DNA from: Faecalibacterium prausnitzii
GTDB lineage: Bacteria > Bacillota > Clostridia > Oscillospirales > Ruminococcaceae
DNA length: 64,000 bases
Reading direction: 5' to 3'
NCBI RefSeq assembly: GCF_003287405.1
Contig: NZ_PRLD01000006.1
Location: forward strand, 109,522 to 173,521
In this document: piece after piece, positions 1 through 8,047 of the stretch
Position numbering within the stretch: the stretch's first letter is position 1
Layout: every line of letters starts with the position of its first letter
The notes under the pieces: generated by a model
Told to the model about the DNA's origin: nothing
The model's database searches: none
Seen by the model: the letters and a program-made list of their open reading frames with translations, nothing else
Made by a program: the position numbers and the translations under genes

Positions 1-258
1 CTTGCGGCTGCGGGTGATGACTGCACCCACCCGCTCGCCCATGGGGGTCATGCTCATCTCTGCACCCAGAGTAAAGAACATGATGCCCACCACGATCATG
101 GCAGCGCCCAGCAAAAAGCACAGCAGGATGCTGGGCGACACCGGTGCTACCGTAAAGCAGAGCACCAGCACAATGGCCACAATGGGCAGCACCGCCTGCA
201 GCGCCTCCAAAAGCTTTTCCCGCAGCTTGGGGAGCGATCGTCTGAGAATGATGTCCAC
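1..258 (-). CDS. DUF1538 family membrane protein (N-terminal part)
   Basis: This is the first 86 codons of a minus-strand gene that runs off the left edge. The frame reads two hydrophobic segments separated by a short loop, with the stretches VLPIVAIVLVLCFTVAP and LGAEMSMTPMGERVGA that I recognise as typical of the DUF1538 family of multi-pass membrane proteins, whose transport role is not settled. I place the start at a GTG at 258, because no ATG precedes it and a GAAAGG stretch lies just upstream. A TTG about 36 bases further up is possible but would leave almost no leader. A strong promoter and an inverted repeat precede it. Confidence 0.7.
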   Translation of the reverse strand, partial: MDIILRRSLPKLREKLLEALQAVLPIVAIVLVLCFTVAPVSPSILLCFLLGAAMIVVGIMFFTLGAEMSMTPMGERVGAVITRSRK

Positions 259-279
259 CGCCTTTCGTCTGTATCCTGT

Positions 280-297
280 TTGTACACTTTTGTACAA
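280..297 (-). promoter_or_regulatory. Perfect inverted repeat, candidate operator
   Basis: TTGTAC and GTACAA are separated by six bases. The repeat sits just downstream of the predicted transcription start of the DUF1538 gene, a position where a bound repressor would block transcription. No regulator for it is recognised in the window. Confidence 0.45.
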
Positions 298-308
298 GAT
301 ATATTTAT

Positions 309-337
309 AGTATACGGATTCAGGGGGATACCGTCAA
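309..337 (-). promoter_or_regulatory. Sigma-A promoter of the DUF1538 gene
   Basis: On the minus strand TTGACG (332-337) and TATACT (309-314) are separated by 17 bases. Confidence 0.75.
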
Positions 338-400
338 CCGGCAGAAGGAAAAAACTTGAGCAAGTTCCATAAATTGTAAAAATATATTACTCACCTTTAT

Positions 401-487
401 GTCCTTCCCCGTGAAAATGGAATACCGGAGCGTCCGCAGACGCTCCGGTATTCCGAACTTATAAATAATTTTTCCGCTGAATATGGC
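401..487 (-). repeat. Long hairpin repeat, family B copy 1
   Basis: A near-perfect stem at 419-453 (core CCGGAGCGTC) closes on a TGCG loop when read on the minus strand. It lies just after the flippase stop. The flanks, CATATTCAGCGGAAAAA on one side and TTTTCACGGG on the other, recur around unrelated stems elsewhere in the window. It probably acts as the 3' end or terminator of the flippase transcript. Confidence 0.7.
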
Positions 488-524
488 CAAAGCGCACGCG
501 GCGGCCATTCAAAATCGTCCTGCT

Positions 525-2015
525 TTACGCCTTTTTCGGCTTCAGCCAGCCGTCCACGGCGGCTACCAGCGCCTTGCCCCGGCGGCCCAGCAGACGGGGC
601 AGCAACACACGCGCCATGGCCCATACGCCCGCAAAGTTGTACAGGATGATAACCAGCGTGATCAGCCCCGTCCACAGCCCGTACAGCGGCGGCTCTGCCA
701 GCAGCACAAAGGCTTCAAATACCAGCGCGGCGGCATTTACCAGCACCCGCGCCGGGTGGACGTGCATCCCGATCATGCGGCGGGCATCCACGGCGCGCAG
801 GGTGAACACCAGTGCAAGGCCAAGGAAGGACGCATAGGTCGCGCCCACAGGTCCCCACCACTTGATAAAGAAGTAGTTCATGATGCAGTTGCTGATAGCG
901 CCCGCCATCATGGTGACCATGCTGCGCTGCGACTTTTTAGTCACCACATAGACGCTGTTCATGAACTGGTTAAAGCAGCTGCAGGTGGAAGCCAGCACGA
1001 GGAACGGTACAAAGTGCCATGCGTAATAGTAGTTGGACTTCATGACGTGCATCACCGGGCGGCACAGCCAGATAATGCCCGCCGCACAGCAGAACAGCAC
1101 GCTGGAATAGGTGCGGAAGATCTGGGTAAAGAACCGCGCACGCCCTTCCTCCTCGGTGACAGCGGAAAGCTGCCACGCGTCGTAGAAGATCAGACCCAGC
1201 GTGGTCAGGATGGTGGGCAGGAAGTAGCCGGTGGAAAGCAGGCCGCTCCATGCGTTGCCGGTGCGCCCGTCCAGTCCCTCGCACATCTCGCGCACAAAGA
1301 ACAGGTCAGACGCGTTGATGATCCAGAAACTGATCTGCGCCGGGATCATGGGCAGCGAGAAGTTGAGCATCTGCCGCCACAGCTTTTTGTTGATGCCCTT
1401 CAGCTCCACATAGTTCCACAGCTTGCCGGTAAACAGCAAGAACAGCACGCTGGTCAGGTCGCCGCTGATGATGGCCAGCAGGTAGCCGTTGGCGCCCCAC
1501 TTGAAGCCCACCAGGTACAGCACATAAAACGCCATGGTAGCCACGGTGCACAGCACGCCGTCCACCGCCACCAGCTTGTTCCACTGGCGGCTGCGCACAA
1601 ACTGGGTGCACAGGGTGCGCAGGCAGCTCATGAGCACATAAATGTAGATCAGCAGGCCGTACTGCGCCATATCCGGCAAAAACTGGGTGACCGGCCAGCA
1701 CAGCACCAGAATGCCAAAGCCGCCCAGAATGGTGAGCAGGCCGTTGGTGAACACCTGCTTTTCGCTGTTGCCCTTGTCCAGACCAAAGCGGATGATGGCG
1801 TTGGACATTCCCATAGACACAAAGGGGATGAGCAGGTTTGCATACTGGCTCAGGATCTTGGACAGACCCAGATCCGAGATCTCCGCCATGGCGTAGGTCA
1901 GAAAGGGCTGTACGATCAGGGTGAGCAGCTTGGATGAAAAGCTGGAGATTGCAAAGATCAGGGTATTGCCGGCAAGTTTGGAATATTTATCGCCGGTCTT
2001 TTTTTCGTTTTCCAA
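525..2015 (-). CDS. Oligosaccharide/polysaccharide flippase (MATE-like Wzx type)
   Basis: The 496-residue product is almost entirely hydrophobic, with roughly 12 to 14 membrane segments and a short charged N-terminus. It matches the polysaccharide biosynthesis/MOP-superfamily flippases, which turn lipid-linked glycans across the membrane. The start is a TTG with GGAGGG nine bases upstream; no ATG lies nearby. It follows the YgjP-like gene by 28 bases, so it may be the last gene of the 5985-525 run. The mix of a flippase here and a capsule-type glycosyltransferase at 13.1 kb fits surface glycan synthesis. The exact substrate cannot be read from the sequence. Confidence 0.85.
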   Translation of the reverse strand: MENEKKTGDKYSKLAGNTLIFAISSFSSKLLTLIVQPFLTYAMAEISDLGLSKILSQYANLLIPFVSMGMSNAIIRFGLDKGNSEKQVFTNGLLTILGGFGILVLCWPVTQFLPDMAQYGLLIYIYVLMSCLRTLCTQFVRSRQWNKLVAVDGVLCTVATMAFYVLYLVGFKWGANGYLLAIISGDLTSVLFLLFTGKLWNYVELKGINKKLWRQMLNFSLPMIPAQISFWIINASDLFFVREMCEGLDGRTGNAWSGLLSTGYFLPTILTTLGLIFYDAWQLSAVTEEEGRARFFTQIFRTYSSVLFCCAAGIIWLCRPVMHVMKSNYYYAWHFVPFLVLASTCSCFNQFMNSVYVVTKKSQRSMVTMMAGAISNCIMNYFFIKWWGPVGATYASFLGLALVFTLRAVDARRMIGMHVHPARVLVNAAALVFEAFVLLAEPPLYGLWTGLITLVIILYNFAGVWAMARVLLPRLLGRRGKALVAAVDGWLKPKKA

Positions 2016-2043
2016 GGGAATTTCCCTCCGTTTTTACGATAGA

Positions 2044-2598
2044 TTATTTTTTCAGCAGTTCCCGCCGGGCCTTCCAGTCCGGCAGCAGCTTTTCCACTTC
2101 TGCCCAGAAGGCCGGGCTGTGGTTCAACTGCAAAAAGTGGCAGTACTCGTGTACTACCACATAGATCTGCGCCGCAGGGGGCTGGTTATACAGCTGCAAA
2201 GCAAGGGTGATCTGCCGCTTGCCCGGGCAGCACACGCCCCAGCGGCTGGTCATGCTGCGCACTTTCAGGACAGGCTTCTGCCCGCCCAGCACCCCGGCAA
2301 AGGCCGGGTAGACCTTATCGCTCATGGCGGTAAAGTAGGCCAGCGCCGTGGCCTTGTCCGGCAGGTCAGCGTTATCCTTGTTCCGCTTGGTGATGTTCTT
2401 CACCCGGGTGTCCCGGATCCACTGGGCGTTTTGCAGCACAAAACGGTCAGCCTGTTCCAGACTGGCCGTCAGGGGGATGCTTACCATCACGGTGCCGTTG
2501 TCCCGCACCCGCAGATGCAGCTGCTTTACCTTTTTGCGCACCAGCTCGTACTGGATGCCCTCCACGCTGCGCAGCTGGGCGCACAGCTTTGCCGCCAC
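2044..2598 (-). CDS. YgjP-like (DUF45) zinc metallopeptidase
   Basis: The 184-residue protein belongs to the YgjP/WLM-type group of small cytoplasmic metal hydrolases. The zinc site HEYCH is at residues 150-154, with a further His at 160. Upstream is the family stretch TSRWGVCCPGKRQITLALQL. The start is a GTG that overlaps the stop codon of the EamA gene, so translation is probably coupled. The natural substrate of this family is unknown to me, so protease activity is inferred only from the HExxH motif. Confidence 0.85.
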   Translation of the reverse strand: MAAKLCAQLRSVEGIQYELVRKKVKQLHLRVRDNGTVMVSIPLTASLEQADRFVLQNAQWIRDTRVKNITKRNKDNADLPDKATALAYFTAMSDKVYPAFAGVLGGQKPVLKVRSMTSRWGVCCPGKRQITLALQLYNQPPAAQIYVVVHEYCHFLQLNHSPAFWAEVEKLLPDWKARRELLKK

Positions 2599-2599
2599 C

Positions 2600-3517
2600 T
2601 CAGGCCTTGCTCCGCATCAGGCGGCCAAGGGGCAGCTGTGCCAGCACCACGGCGGCAAACAGCAGCACGCAGCCGAAAGATTCCCGGAAGGAAAGGTTCT
2701 GGTGCAGCAGCAGCCAGCCGCCCAGGGCGCTGAATACGCTTTCCAGACACATGATAAGGCTTGCCACCGCGGGGTTCAGGTCCCGCTGACCCAGGATCTG
2801 CAGGGTGTAGGCCACGCCGCTGGACATGATGCCGCAGTACAGGATGGGCCCGGCGAAGGTGATAAACTCTGCCATGGCAGGCTGCTCGAACAAAAACGCC
2901 GCCACGGTGCTTTCCACCGACACCACAAAAAACTCCACAAGGCTCAGGCGCACGCCGTCCATCTGCGGGGAAAAATGATCCACCGCCATGATCTGGAAGC
3001 TGAACAGCACCGCGCACAAAAGCAGCAGCCAGTCGCTGCTCTGGATGCTGCCAAAGCCGTCCTTCATGCACAGCAGGTACAGCCCCACCACGGCAATGGC
3101 CATGCTCACCCACAGCTGTGCACTGCCCTTGCGGCCCAGAAACAGGCCGAACACCGGCACCAGCACCACATACATGGCGGTCAGAAAGCCCGCCTTTGCG
3201 GTGGAGGGGTCCAGCGTGATGCCCAGCTGCTGCGCTGCGCTGGCCAAAAACAGCAGCGTGCCGCACATAAGCCCGGCTTTCAGCAGCAGCTTGCGCTCGG
3301 CAGCGGTCTTGGGCTTGCCGTCCGGTTTGCCCTGCCGGTGGTGCAAGGCGTCAAACGCCTTGACCGTGGGCAGCAGCACCAGAACCGCCATCCAGCTGCG
3401 CCCCGCCAGAAAGGAGAACGCGCCCATGCCAGAGCCGGCGCTCTGCGCCACAAAGGCTGTGCCCCAGATCAGGGCGCACAGCATCAGCAGCATTGAATTT
3501 TTCGTCTGGTTCGTCAT
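2600..3517 (-). CDS. EamA/DMT-family transporter
   Basis: The 305-residue protein has about ten membrane helices arranged as two EamA repeats, beginning with the characteristic LCALIWGTAFVAQ near residue 13. Members export amino acids, nucleobases or other metabolites from the cytoplasm; the substrate is not predictable here. Its start overlaps the lipoprotein stop (ATGA) and its stop overlaps the YgjP-like start, so these three genes are translated as a coupled unit. Confidence 0.9.
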   Translation of the reverse strand: MTNQTKNSMLLMLCALIWGTAFVAQSAGSGMGAFSFLAGRSWMAVLVLLPTVKAFDALHHRQGKPDGKPKTAAERKLLLKAGLMCGTLLFLASAAQQLGITLDPSTAKAGFLTAMYVVLVPVFGLFLGRKGSAQLWVSMAIAVVGLYLLCMKDGFGSIQSSDWLLLLCAVLFSFQIMAVDHFSPQMDGVRLSLVEFFVVSVESTVAAFLFEQPAMAEFITFAGPILYCGIMSSGVAYTLQILGQRDLNPAVASLIMCLESVFSALGGWLLLHQNLSFRESFGCVLLFAAVVLAQLPLGRLMRSKA

Positions 3518-4056
3518 CCGGCAATGCCCTCCACCTTCATCAGGCCGTACAGGTAGTACCGGCTGGAATCATAGGAGATGGTCACGCGGTACTGCGCCGC
3601 CGGGTCCAGCCCGGAAATGGTGCAGCGGTAGTCGGTGCCATCGGTTTTGACGTAGTAGGTGCTGTCCGGCACATACGCTGCGCCGCCGTCCACCTTTTTC
3701 CACAGTGCCACCTTGAACTTCTGGGTGCCCTCGGCGGTGCCGCAGGCCATGATGTTCAAACTGCCGCCCGGCACGGTAAAGTAGCCGGTGTTGCGGCTCC
3801 AGATGCCGTTGAACACCGCGTACAGACAGCCGTCTGCGGTGGCGGTGGCATACTTTGCCGAGGCATCCGCAATGCCCTGAATGATCAGCGGGTCGGCGGT
3901 GGCTTCCGCCCAGCGGGTGGTGTCCTCCTCCTGCACTTCCTCGGAGTGGCCTGTCACCTTCTGCGCCACCTTTTTCAGGGTCTCCTTGCAGCCGGTCAGG
4001 CTAAGCACCATCACCGCCGCCAGCAGCAGTGCCAAAAGCTGTTTTTTCATCTTCAT
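3514..4056 (-). CDS. Predicted lipoprotein of unknown function
   Basis: From the ATG at 4056 (GAGGA just upstream) the product is 180 residues. It begins with a lysine-rich n-region, a hydrophobic stretch and the lipobox LSLTGC, so it should be anchored to the outer face of the membrane. The mature part is rich in beta-type segments and aromatic residues, including a TTRWAEATADPLIIQG stretch. I do not recognise the family. The reading frame stays open further upstream but has no better ribosome site. It heads the lipoprotein-EamA-YgjP unit and has its own promoter. Confidence 0.75.
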   Translation of the reverse strand: MKMKKQLLALLLAAVMVLSLTGCKETLKKVAQKVTGHSEEVQEEDTTRWAEATADPLIIQGIADASAKYATATADGCLYAVFNGIWSRNTGYFTVPGGSLNIMACGTAEGTQKFKVALWKKVDGGAAYVPDSTYYVKTDGTDYRCTISGLDPAAQYRVTISYDSSRYYLYGLMKVEGIAG

Positions 4057-4125
4057 AGCTTTCCTCATAGAAACAAAGAAACTTTTCTTTTTCGTGCGTC
4101 TCTGCCAACGGGCAGATACAGGGTA

Positions 4126-4154
4126 AGTATACCGCATTTTGCCGCTCTGCACAA
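4126..4154 (-). promoter_or_regulatory. Sigma-A promoter of the lipoprotein-EamA-YgjP unit
   Basis: TTGTGC (4149-4154) and TATACT (4126-4131) are separated by 17 bases on the minus strand, with an extended-type GG before the -10. Confidence 0.65.
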
Positions 4155-4204
4155 GATACCTGTGTTTATTTTGTGCGGTTTGCCGCCTGTTTCTGCACGA
4201 ATTT

Positions 4205-5488
4205 TCACTTATTCAGCGCCCGCAGCGCCGCGCACTCGGCCCCGGCCAGCGCAGGAGCCTCCGGCCCGAACAGACTGCCATAGCGGTACAGCGCCCAGCC
4301 GCCCGCCGCCTGCTGCCGTAAGTCCTTTACCTGCGCCGCCAGCGCGCTGCCGGTACTCCAGCCGGATACGCTGTCCGGGTTCGCACCGCCGTCCCCGGTG
4401 CCCACCCGGTACGCACCCAGCCCGAAGTACAGCGCCACATCCCCCGCCCGTGGGTAGGCAAGCCACGCCGGAACGATGTTTTCAAAGGCAAAGCGGGTGC
4501 TGCCGGAGTGCAGGGTAAAGCCGTAACCCCAGTACACCTGCGGGCAGAGGTAGTCGATGACCTTCTCCTCCCCGCCCGCCGCCAGCCATGCGGTCACATC
4601 GCTGTACTGCTGGTCAAGGTCGTTGTCCGGGTTGCCCTGCGGACTGATGCCGAACCGCAAGGTGGGGTCTGCCGCCTTTACGGTGCGGTACACTTTCGCC
4701 ACCAGCGCGGTGACGTTCTGCCGCCGCCACGCGGCAAGGTCGGCTGCGCCGCTTGCCGCAAACTGCACCGCGTCCACGGCGGCATCGGTGGTGGGGTAAA
4801 AGTAATCGTCAAAGTGGATGCCGTCCACCGGGTAGTTCTGCAAAAGCTCTGCCACCCCCTGCACCACATAGTCTGCGGCGGCAGGCACGGCGGGGTTCAG
4901 GTACAGCCCCTCCCCGGCGGTGCACAGCCAGTCCGGGTGGGTGTTTGCCAGATTATTCTCTGCCAGATTCGGCGGCATCGCCGCCGAGGAGCGCAGACGG
5001 TAGGGGTTGACCCACGCTTCCACCCCGATGCCCCGGCGGTGCGCCTCGGCCAGAAAGACATCCAGCGGGTCAAAGCCGGGGTCTTTGCCCTGCACCCCGG
5101 TGCACAGATGGCTCCACGGGAACAGGCTGCTGCGGTACAGCGCGTCCCCGAAGGGGCGCACCTGCGCCAGCACGGTGTTCAGTCCCAGCCCGGCGCAATT
5201 GTCCAGCAGCTGCGCTGCCCCGGCGCGGAAGGTGTCCTCGGTGGAAAAATCCAGCAGCGCCCAGTCCAGATAGCTCACCCACACCGCCCGCCACTCCCCG
5301 GCGGGCAGGGCGGGGTTGGGTGCCGGGGGCGTATCCTGCCCGGAGGCAGCAGTGCGGTCTGCATCGCTTTTCTGCCGCAGATACCACCCCGCCGCAGCAC
5401 AGGCGGCTGCGCCCGCCCCTGCCAGAAAGGCTCTGCGGCCAAAGCGGCGTTTTGCCTTGGCTTTAGACGTCCTGCGGCGCTGGGTCAC
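4205..5488 (-). CDS. GHL10-type (DUF187) family glycoside hydrolase
   Basis: The 427-residue protein starts with an arginine-rich n-region, RRAFLAGAG, and a hydrophobic stretch at about residues 20-40, so it is exported or anchored; the RR pair is compatible with the Tat route. The rest is a glycosyl-hydrolase-like 10 barrel as in YngK: EWRAVWVSYLDW near residue 67, then NTVLAQVRPFGDALY, VEAWVNPYR and GIHFDDYFYP. The two Asp of FDDYF and the Glu of VEAW are the expected active-site acids. The family acts on cell-wall or polysaccharide substrates, but this member's substrate is unknown. A GTG start overlaps the stop of the upstream gene (GTGA). Confidence 0.85.
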   Translation of the reverse strand: MTQRRRTSKAKAKRRFGRRAFLAGAGAAACAAAGWYLRQKSDADRTAASGQDTPPAPNPALPAGEWRAVWVSYLDWALLDFSTEDTFRAGAAQLLDNCAGLGLNTVLAQVRPFGDALYRSSLFPWSHLCTGVQGKDPGFDPLDVFLAEAHRRGIGVEAWVNPYRLRSSAAMPPNLAENNLANTHPDWLCTAGEGLYLNPAVPAAADYVVQGVAELLQNYPVDGIHFDDYFYPTTDAAVDAVQFAASGAADLAAWRRQNVTALVAKVYRTVKAADPTLRFGISPQGNPDNDLDQQYSDVTAWLAAGGEEKVIDYLCPQVYWGYGFTLHSGSTRFAFENIVPAWLAYPRAGDVALYFGLGAYRVGTGDGGANPDSVSGWSTGSALAAQVKDLRQQAAGGWALYRYGSLFGPEAPALAGAECAALRALNK

Positions 5489-5985
5489 AGGGTCTCCTCC
5501 TGTGTCTTATACAGGGTAAGCCCCGCCCAGCCCCGGGCGCAGGTCAGCAGCATGAACATCAAATTCGTCCAGAAGGCAAGGCCGCTCATGCCCGCGTACT
5601 TGGTCAGCATCCAGAACACCAGCCGCAGCACCTCGGCGGCGCTCACCAGCTGCAGCTGCCGCTGGATGGGTCTGCCGCGCTCGTACTCCGTTGCCAGCAA
5701 AGCAGGCCACACCAGCGCCGAGCAGATATCCCCCGCCCAGCCGCTGGCACCCAGCTTGCTGAGCATCAGCACCACGAACACGCCGGTGTAGTTGCGTTTT
5801 TCCCTTGCCGGTGCGCCCTTTTGCGCCGCCAGAAACAGCACCGCGATGCCGGTAAGGCAGAACACGATCATTTCCAGCCCGGAAAAATCCATCCCGCTCA
5901 GCACGGCAAAGCCGCCCAGCATGGACACCGCCGCTGCAGCCAGCAAAAAGAAATACCATGTCTTGCGTGTAAATTTAAGCTTCAT
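5485..5985 (-). CDS. Small multi-pass membrane protein
   Basis: With the ATG at 5985 and GGAGGGG upstream, the product is 166 residues with four or five hydrophobic segments and a basic N-terminus (MKLKFTRK). It has no motif I recognise. Its last bases overlap the start of the GHL10 hydrolase, so the two proteins are probably made together. It might serve as a membrane partner or simply be co-transcribed. Confidence 0.65.
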   Translation of the reverse strand: MKLKFTRKTWYFFLLAAAAVSMLGGFAVLSGMDFSGLEMIVFCLTGIAVLFLAAQKGAPAREKRNYTGVFVVLMLSKLGASGWAGDICSALVWPALLATEYERGRPIQRQLQLVSAAEVLRLVFWMLTKYAGMSGLAFWTNLMFMLLTCARGWAGLTLYKTQEETL

Positions 5986-6113
5986 GAAGCCCCTCCCCCC
6001 GGGCGTTTGCGCCCGGCCTGCAGAAAAATTTAAAAAAGAATTGTAAATATTATAGCACAAACCCCCGCAGGTTGTGTTACAATAAGGAAAACTCTTTTGG
6101 GGAGGGTCTTTCC

Positions 6114-6533
6114 ATGAACGCTGTCGTTTCCGTCTGTCTTTTAGCCTGTGCGCTGGGCATCATCGTGTACCTGCTCTCCCGGCGGGAGACGAACCGCCGC
6201 AGCCAGTACGGCCCCGCCGGCCTGTCCGAGTTCCGCACCGGCCTTGCGCTGGACGAGTGCTTTGACCGTCTGGACACCCGCAGCGACACCGACCTCTTTG
6301 CCTACGAGTGCCGCCGGGAGAACGACGGCAGCTTTCTGCTGCACCTGACGCTGCACCAGCCCAGCCAGCAGCCGCTGGACACTTTGTACACCCTGCGGCT
6401 GGACCCCGGCCGCCAGACCGTGGTGACTTTGATCTTTATCCGGGAGGCCTTTGGCTACAAAGAGCCGCTGTTCCCGCCCGCCATGCTGGACGAATTTATG
6501 CTGCAAAAGCTGGATGCCCACCGCACCAAATGA
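6114..6533 (+). CDS. Single-pass membrane protein of unknown function
   Basis: The 139-residue product begins with one N-terminal membrane helix (about residues 3-20), then RRETNRRSQYGPAG and a soluble domain with alternating beta-type segments ending in LDEFMLQKLDAHRTK. I do not recognise the family. The ATG at 6114 is preceded by GGAGGG. It is divergent from the 5985-5485 pair, with about 130 bases between the starts, and stands alone before the tRNA. Confidence 0.65.
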   Translation: MNAVVSVCLLACALGIIVYLLSRRETNRRSQYGPAGLSEFRTGLALDECFDRLDTRSDTDLFAYECRRENDGSFLLHLTLHQPSQQPLDTLYTLRLDPGRQTVVTLIFIREAFGYKEPLFPPAMLDEFMLQKLDAHRTK

Positions 6534-6609
6534 TTTTTGCGGAAAATGCTTTCCTTTTTGCGCAGTTTTTGTTATACTAGTGCGTGTTGCAGCAATGCAG
6601 CACCCCTGC

Positions 6610-6686
6610 GGGCCAGTAGCTCAGCTGGTCAGAGCTGGCGGCTCATAACCGCTTGGTCGCGGGTTCAAGTCCTGCCTGGCCCACCA
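6610..6686 (+). tRNA. tRNA with CAT anticodon, most like tRNA-Ile2 (lysidine type)
   Basis: The 77 bases fold as a cloverleaf: acceptor GGGCCAG/CTGGCCC, D-stem GCTC/GAGC, anticodon loop CTCATAA, T-arm GCGGG-TTCAAGT-CCTGC, and an encoded CCA. The variable region GGTCGC and the stem around CTCATAA resemble tRNA-Ile2, whose CAT is modified by TilS to read AUA, more than elongator tRNA-Met. The alternative remains tRNA-Met. A TATACT -10 lies at 6573-6578. Confidence 0.9.
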
Positions 6687-6690
6687 AAAA

Positions 6691-6724
6691 AGCACGAAGG
6701 TCCCGGCCTTCGTGCTTCTTTTTT
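6691..6724 (+). terminator. Rho-independent terminator after the tRNA
   Basis: AGCACGAAGG pairs with CCTTCGTGCT and is followed by TCTTTTTT. Confidence 0.85.
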
Positions 6725-6726
6725 GC

Positions 6727-6935
6727 TCATTCGTACAGTTCCTTGCTCATTTGGTTGCGAATCTCTTTGCGCCGCTTGTCATAGACCTGCGTGTAGATTG
6801 CAAGAGTGGTACTGGGCTGTGCGTGTCCGGCTTCTGCGGCTACTGTCGCCACGCCGATATTAGGGTTCGACAACAAAATGCTGACAAAGGTGTGCTGGAA
6901 CATATGCGGGTGGATTTTCTCGATTAGGGGTACAT
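6727..6935 (-). pseudogene. Tyrosine recombinase (integrase) C-terminal remnant
   Basis: On the minus strand the last roughly 68 codons of a phage/ICE-type integrase are readable: IEKIHPHMFQHTF, then VAAEAGHAQPSTTLAIYTQVYDK, then a stop at 6727. The helix before the active-site Tyr and the Tyr itself are present (IYTQ). The second catalytic Arg of the usual HxLRHTF is Gln (HMFQHTF). A stop codon lies just upstream in frame and no N-terminal part remains. It ends directly at the tRNA terminator, the usual place for an integrase of an element inserted at a tRNA 3' end. Confidence 0.85.
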
Positions 6936-7099
6936 ATCACAGAGCACATGATACGCTGGCCGTTTTTGTTTGCCCCCATTGCGGCAGATCCTGCTTTCTG
7001 CCGCAAATTGCATCAGATCCCGCCGTTTGCTCAATGAGTATTTCCTGCCGTCCCGTTATACTGGGAGGAAAATGGAATGAAACGATGGAGGAACAGACC

Positions 7100-7969
7100 A
7101 TGAAATACGGTGTCATCGATGTGGGTGGCGGCCTGCGGGGCATTTACGGCGCTGGCGTGCTGGACCGCTGCCTGGAGGAGGACCTCCGCTTCGATCTCTG
7201 CATCGGCGTTTCGGCGGGCAGTGCCAATATGGCGTCCTATCTGGCAGGCCAGCATGGGCGGAACAAGCCCTTTTACGATGAATACTCCTTCCGCAGGGAG
7301 TACATGAGCGTGCACAACCTCATCCGCAAGCACTCCTATCTCGATCTGGGCTATGTCTACGGCACCCTCAGCAATGCAGGCGGCGAGAATCCGCTGGATT
7401 ACGCGGCGCTTGCCCGCAGCCCGGCAGAGCTCTGCGTGGTGGCCGCTAATGCACAGAACGGCGAGGCGCAGTATTTCACCAAGGCAGACCTCCACCCGGA
7501 CGACTACCGCGTCCTCATGGCGTCCTGCTGCATCCCGGTCATCGACCAGCCCTGCGTCATCGACGGCGTGCCTTATTTTGATGGCGGCCTGGCCGACCCC
7601 GTTCCGCTGGAATGGGCCTTTGCCCACGGCTGCGACCGGGTGGCTCTCATCCTGACCAAGCCCATCGGGCTGGTGAGTAGTGATGCCCGGGACAAGCATC
7701 TGGCACACCTGCTGCAGTCGCATTACCCCGCTGCAGCCGAGGGGCTGCGCCGCCGGGCATGGCGGTACAACACGGCTGTCCAGCGGGCGCGGGAGCTGGA
7801 GCGACAGGGCCTTGTCTGCATCATCGCCCCGGACAGCACCGAGGGAATGTCCACCCTGACCAAGAACCGCGCCGGCCTTGAAAGAATGTACGCCAAAGGC
7901 AAACAGGACGCCGAAGCGCTGGTGCGGTGGATGCAAAACGCCAAACAAGATGAATCGGTGGGTGCCTAG
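7100..7969 (+). CDS. Patatin-like phospholipase
   Basis: The 289-residue cytoplasmic protein has the patatin catalytic layout. The oxyanion loop is DVGGGLRG (7-14), the nucleophile elbow is GVSAG with Ser38, and the catalytic Asp is in DGG at 161. Such enzymes hydrolyse acyl esters of phospholipids through a Ser-Asp dyad; the closest relatives are YjjU-type proteins of unknown physiological role. I choose the ATG at 7100 because GGAGGAACAG lies just upstream; the open frame further up crosses the integrase remnant. It is flanked by the decayed integrase and a terminator, so it may be cargo of a lost element. Confidence 0.9.
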   Translation: MKYGVIDVGGGLRGIYGAGVLDRCLEEDLRFDLCIGVSAGSANMASYLAGQHGRNKPFYDEYSFRREYMSVHNLIRKHSYLDLGYVYGTLSNAGGENPLDYAALARSPAELCVVAANAQNGEAQYFTKADLHPDDYRVLMASCCIPVIDQPCVIDGVPYFDGGLADPVPLEWAFAHGCDRVALILTKPIGLVSSDARDKHLAHLLQSHYPAAAEGLRRRAWRYNTAVQRARELERQGLVCIIAPDSTEGMSTLTKNRAGLERMYAKGKQDAEALVRWMQNAKQDESVGA

Positions 7970-8003
7970 AGATGAAACCCGTTCACTTCCCTTGACAAGA
8001 GAC

Positions 8004-8032
8004 AAAAAGACACCCTTTCGGGTGTCTTTTTT
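8004..8032 (+). terminator. Rho-independent terminator of the patatin gene
   Basis: AAGACACCC-TTTC-GGGTGTCTTTTTT is a compact perfect hairpin with a T-run. It can also serve the convergent ABC exporter gene weakly, since the left arm is preceded by A residues. Confidence 0.85.
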
Positions 8033-8047
8033 GTATTTCAGGCGCTT

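Noticed and set aside
483..1937. Long plus-strand frame opposite the flippase gene
   Set aside because: Antisense shadow rich in Gln, His and Arg; the minus-strand product is a clear membrane flippase.
6806..7099. N-terminal extension of the patatin gene
   Set aside because: The open frame runs across the integrase remnant and lacks a ribosome site; the ATG at 7100 has a good one.
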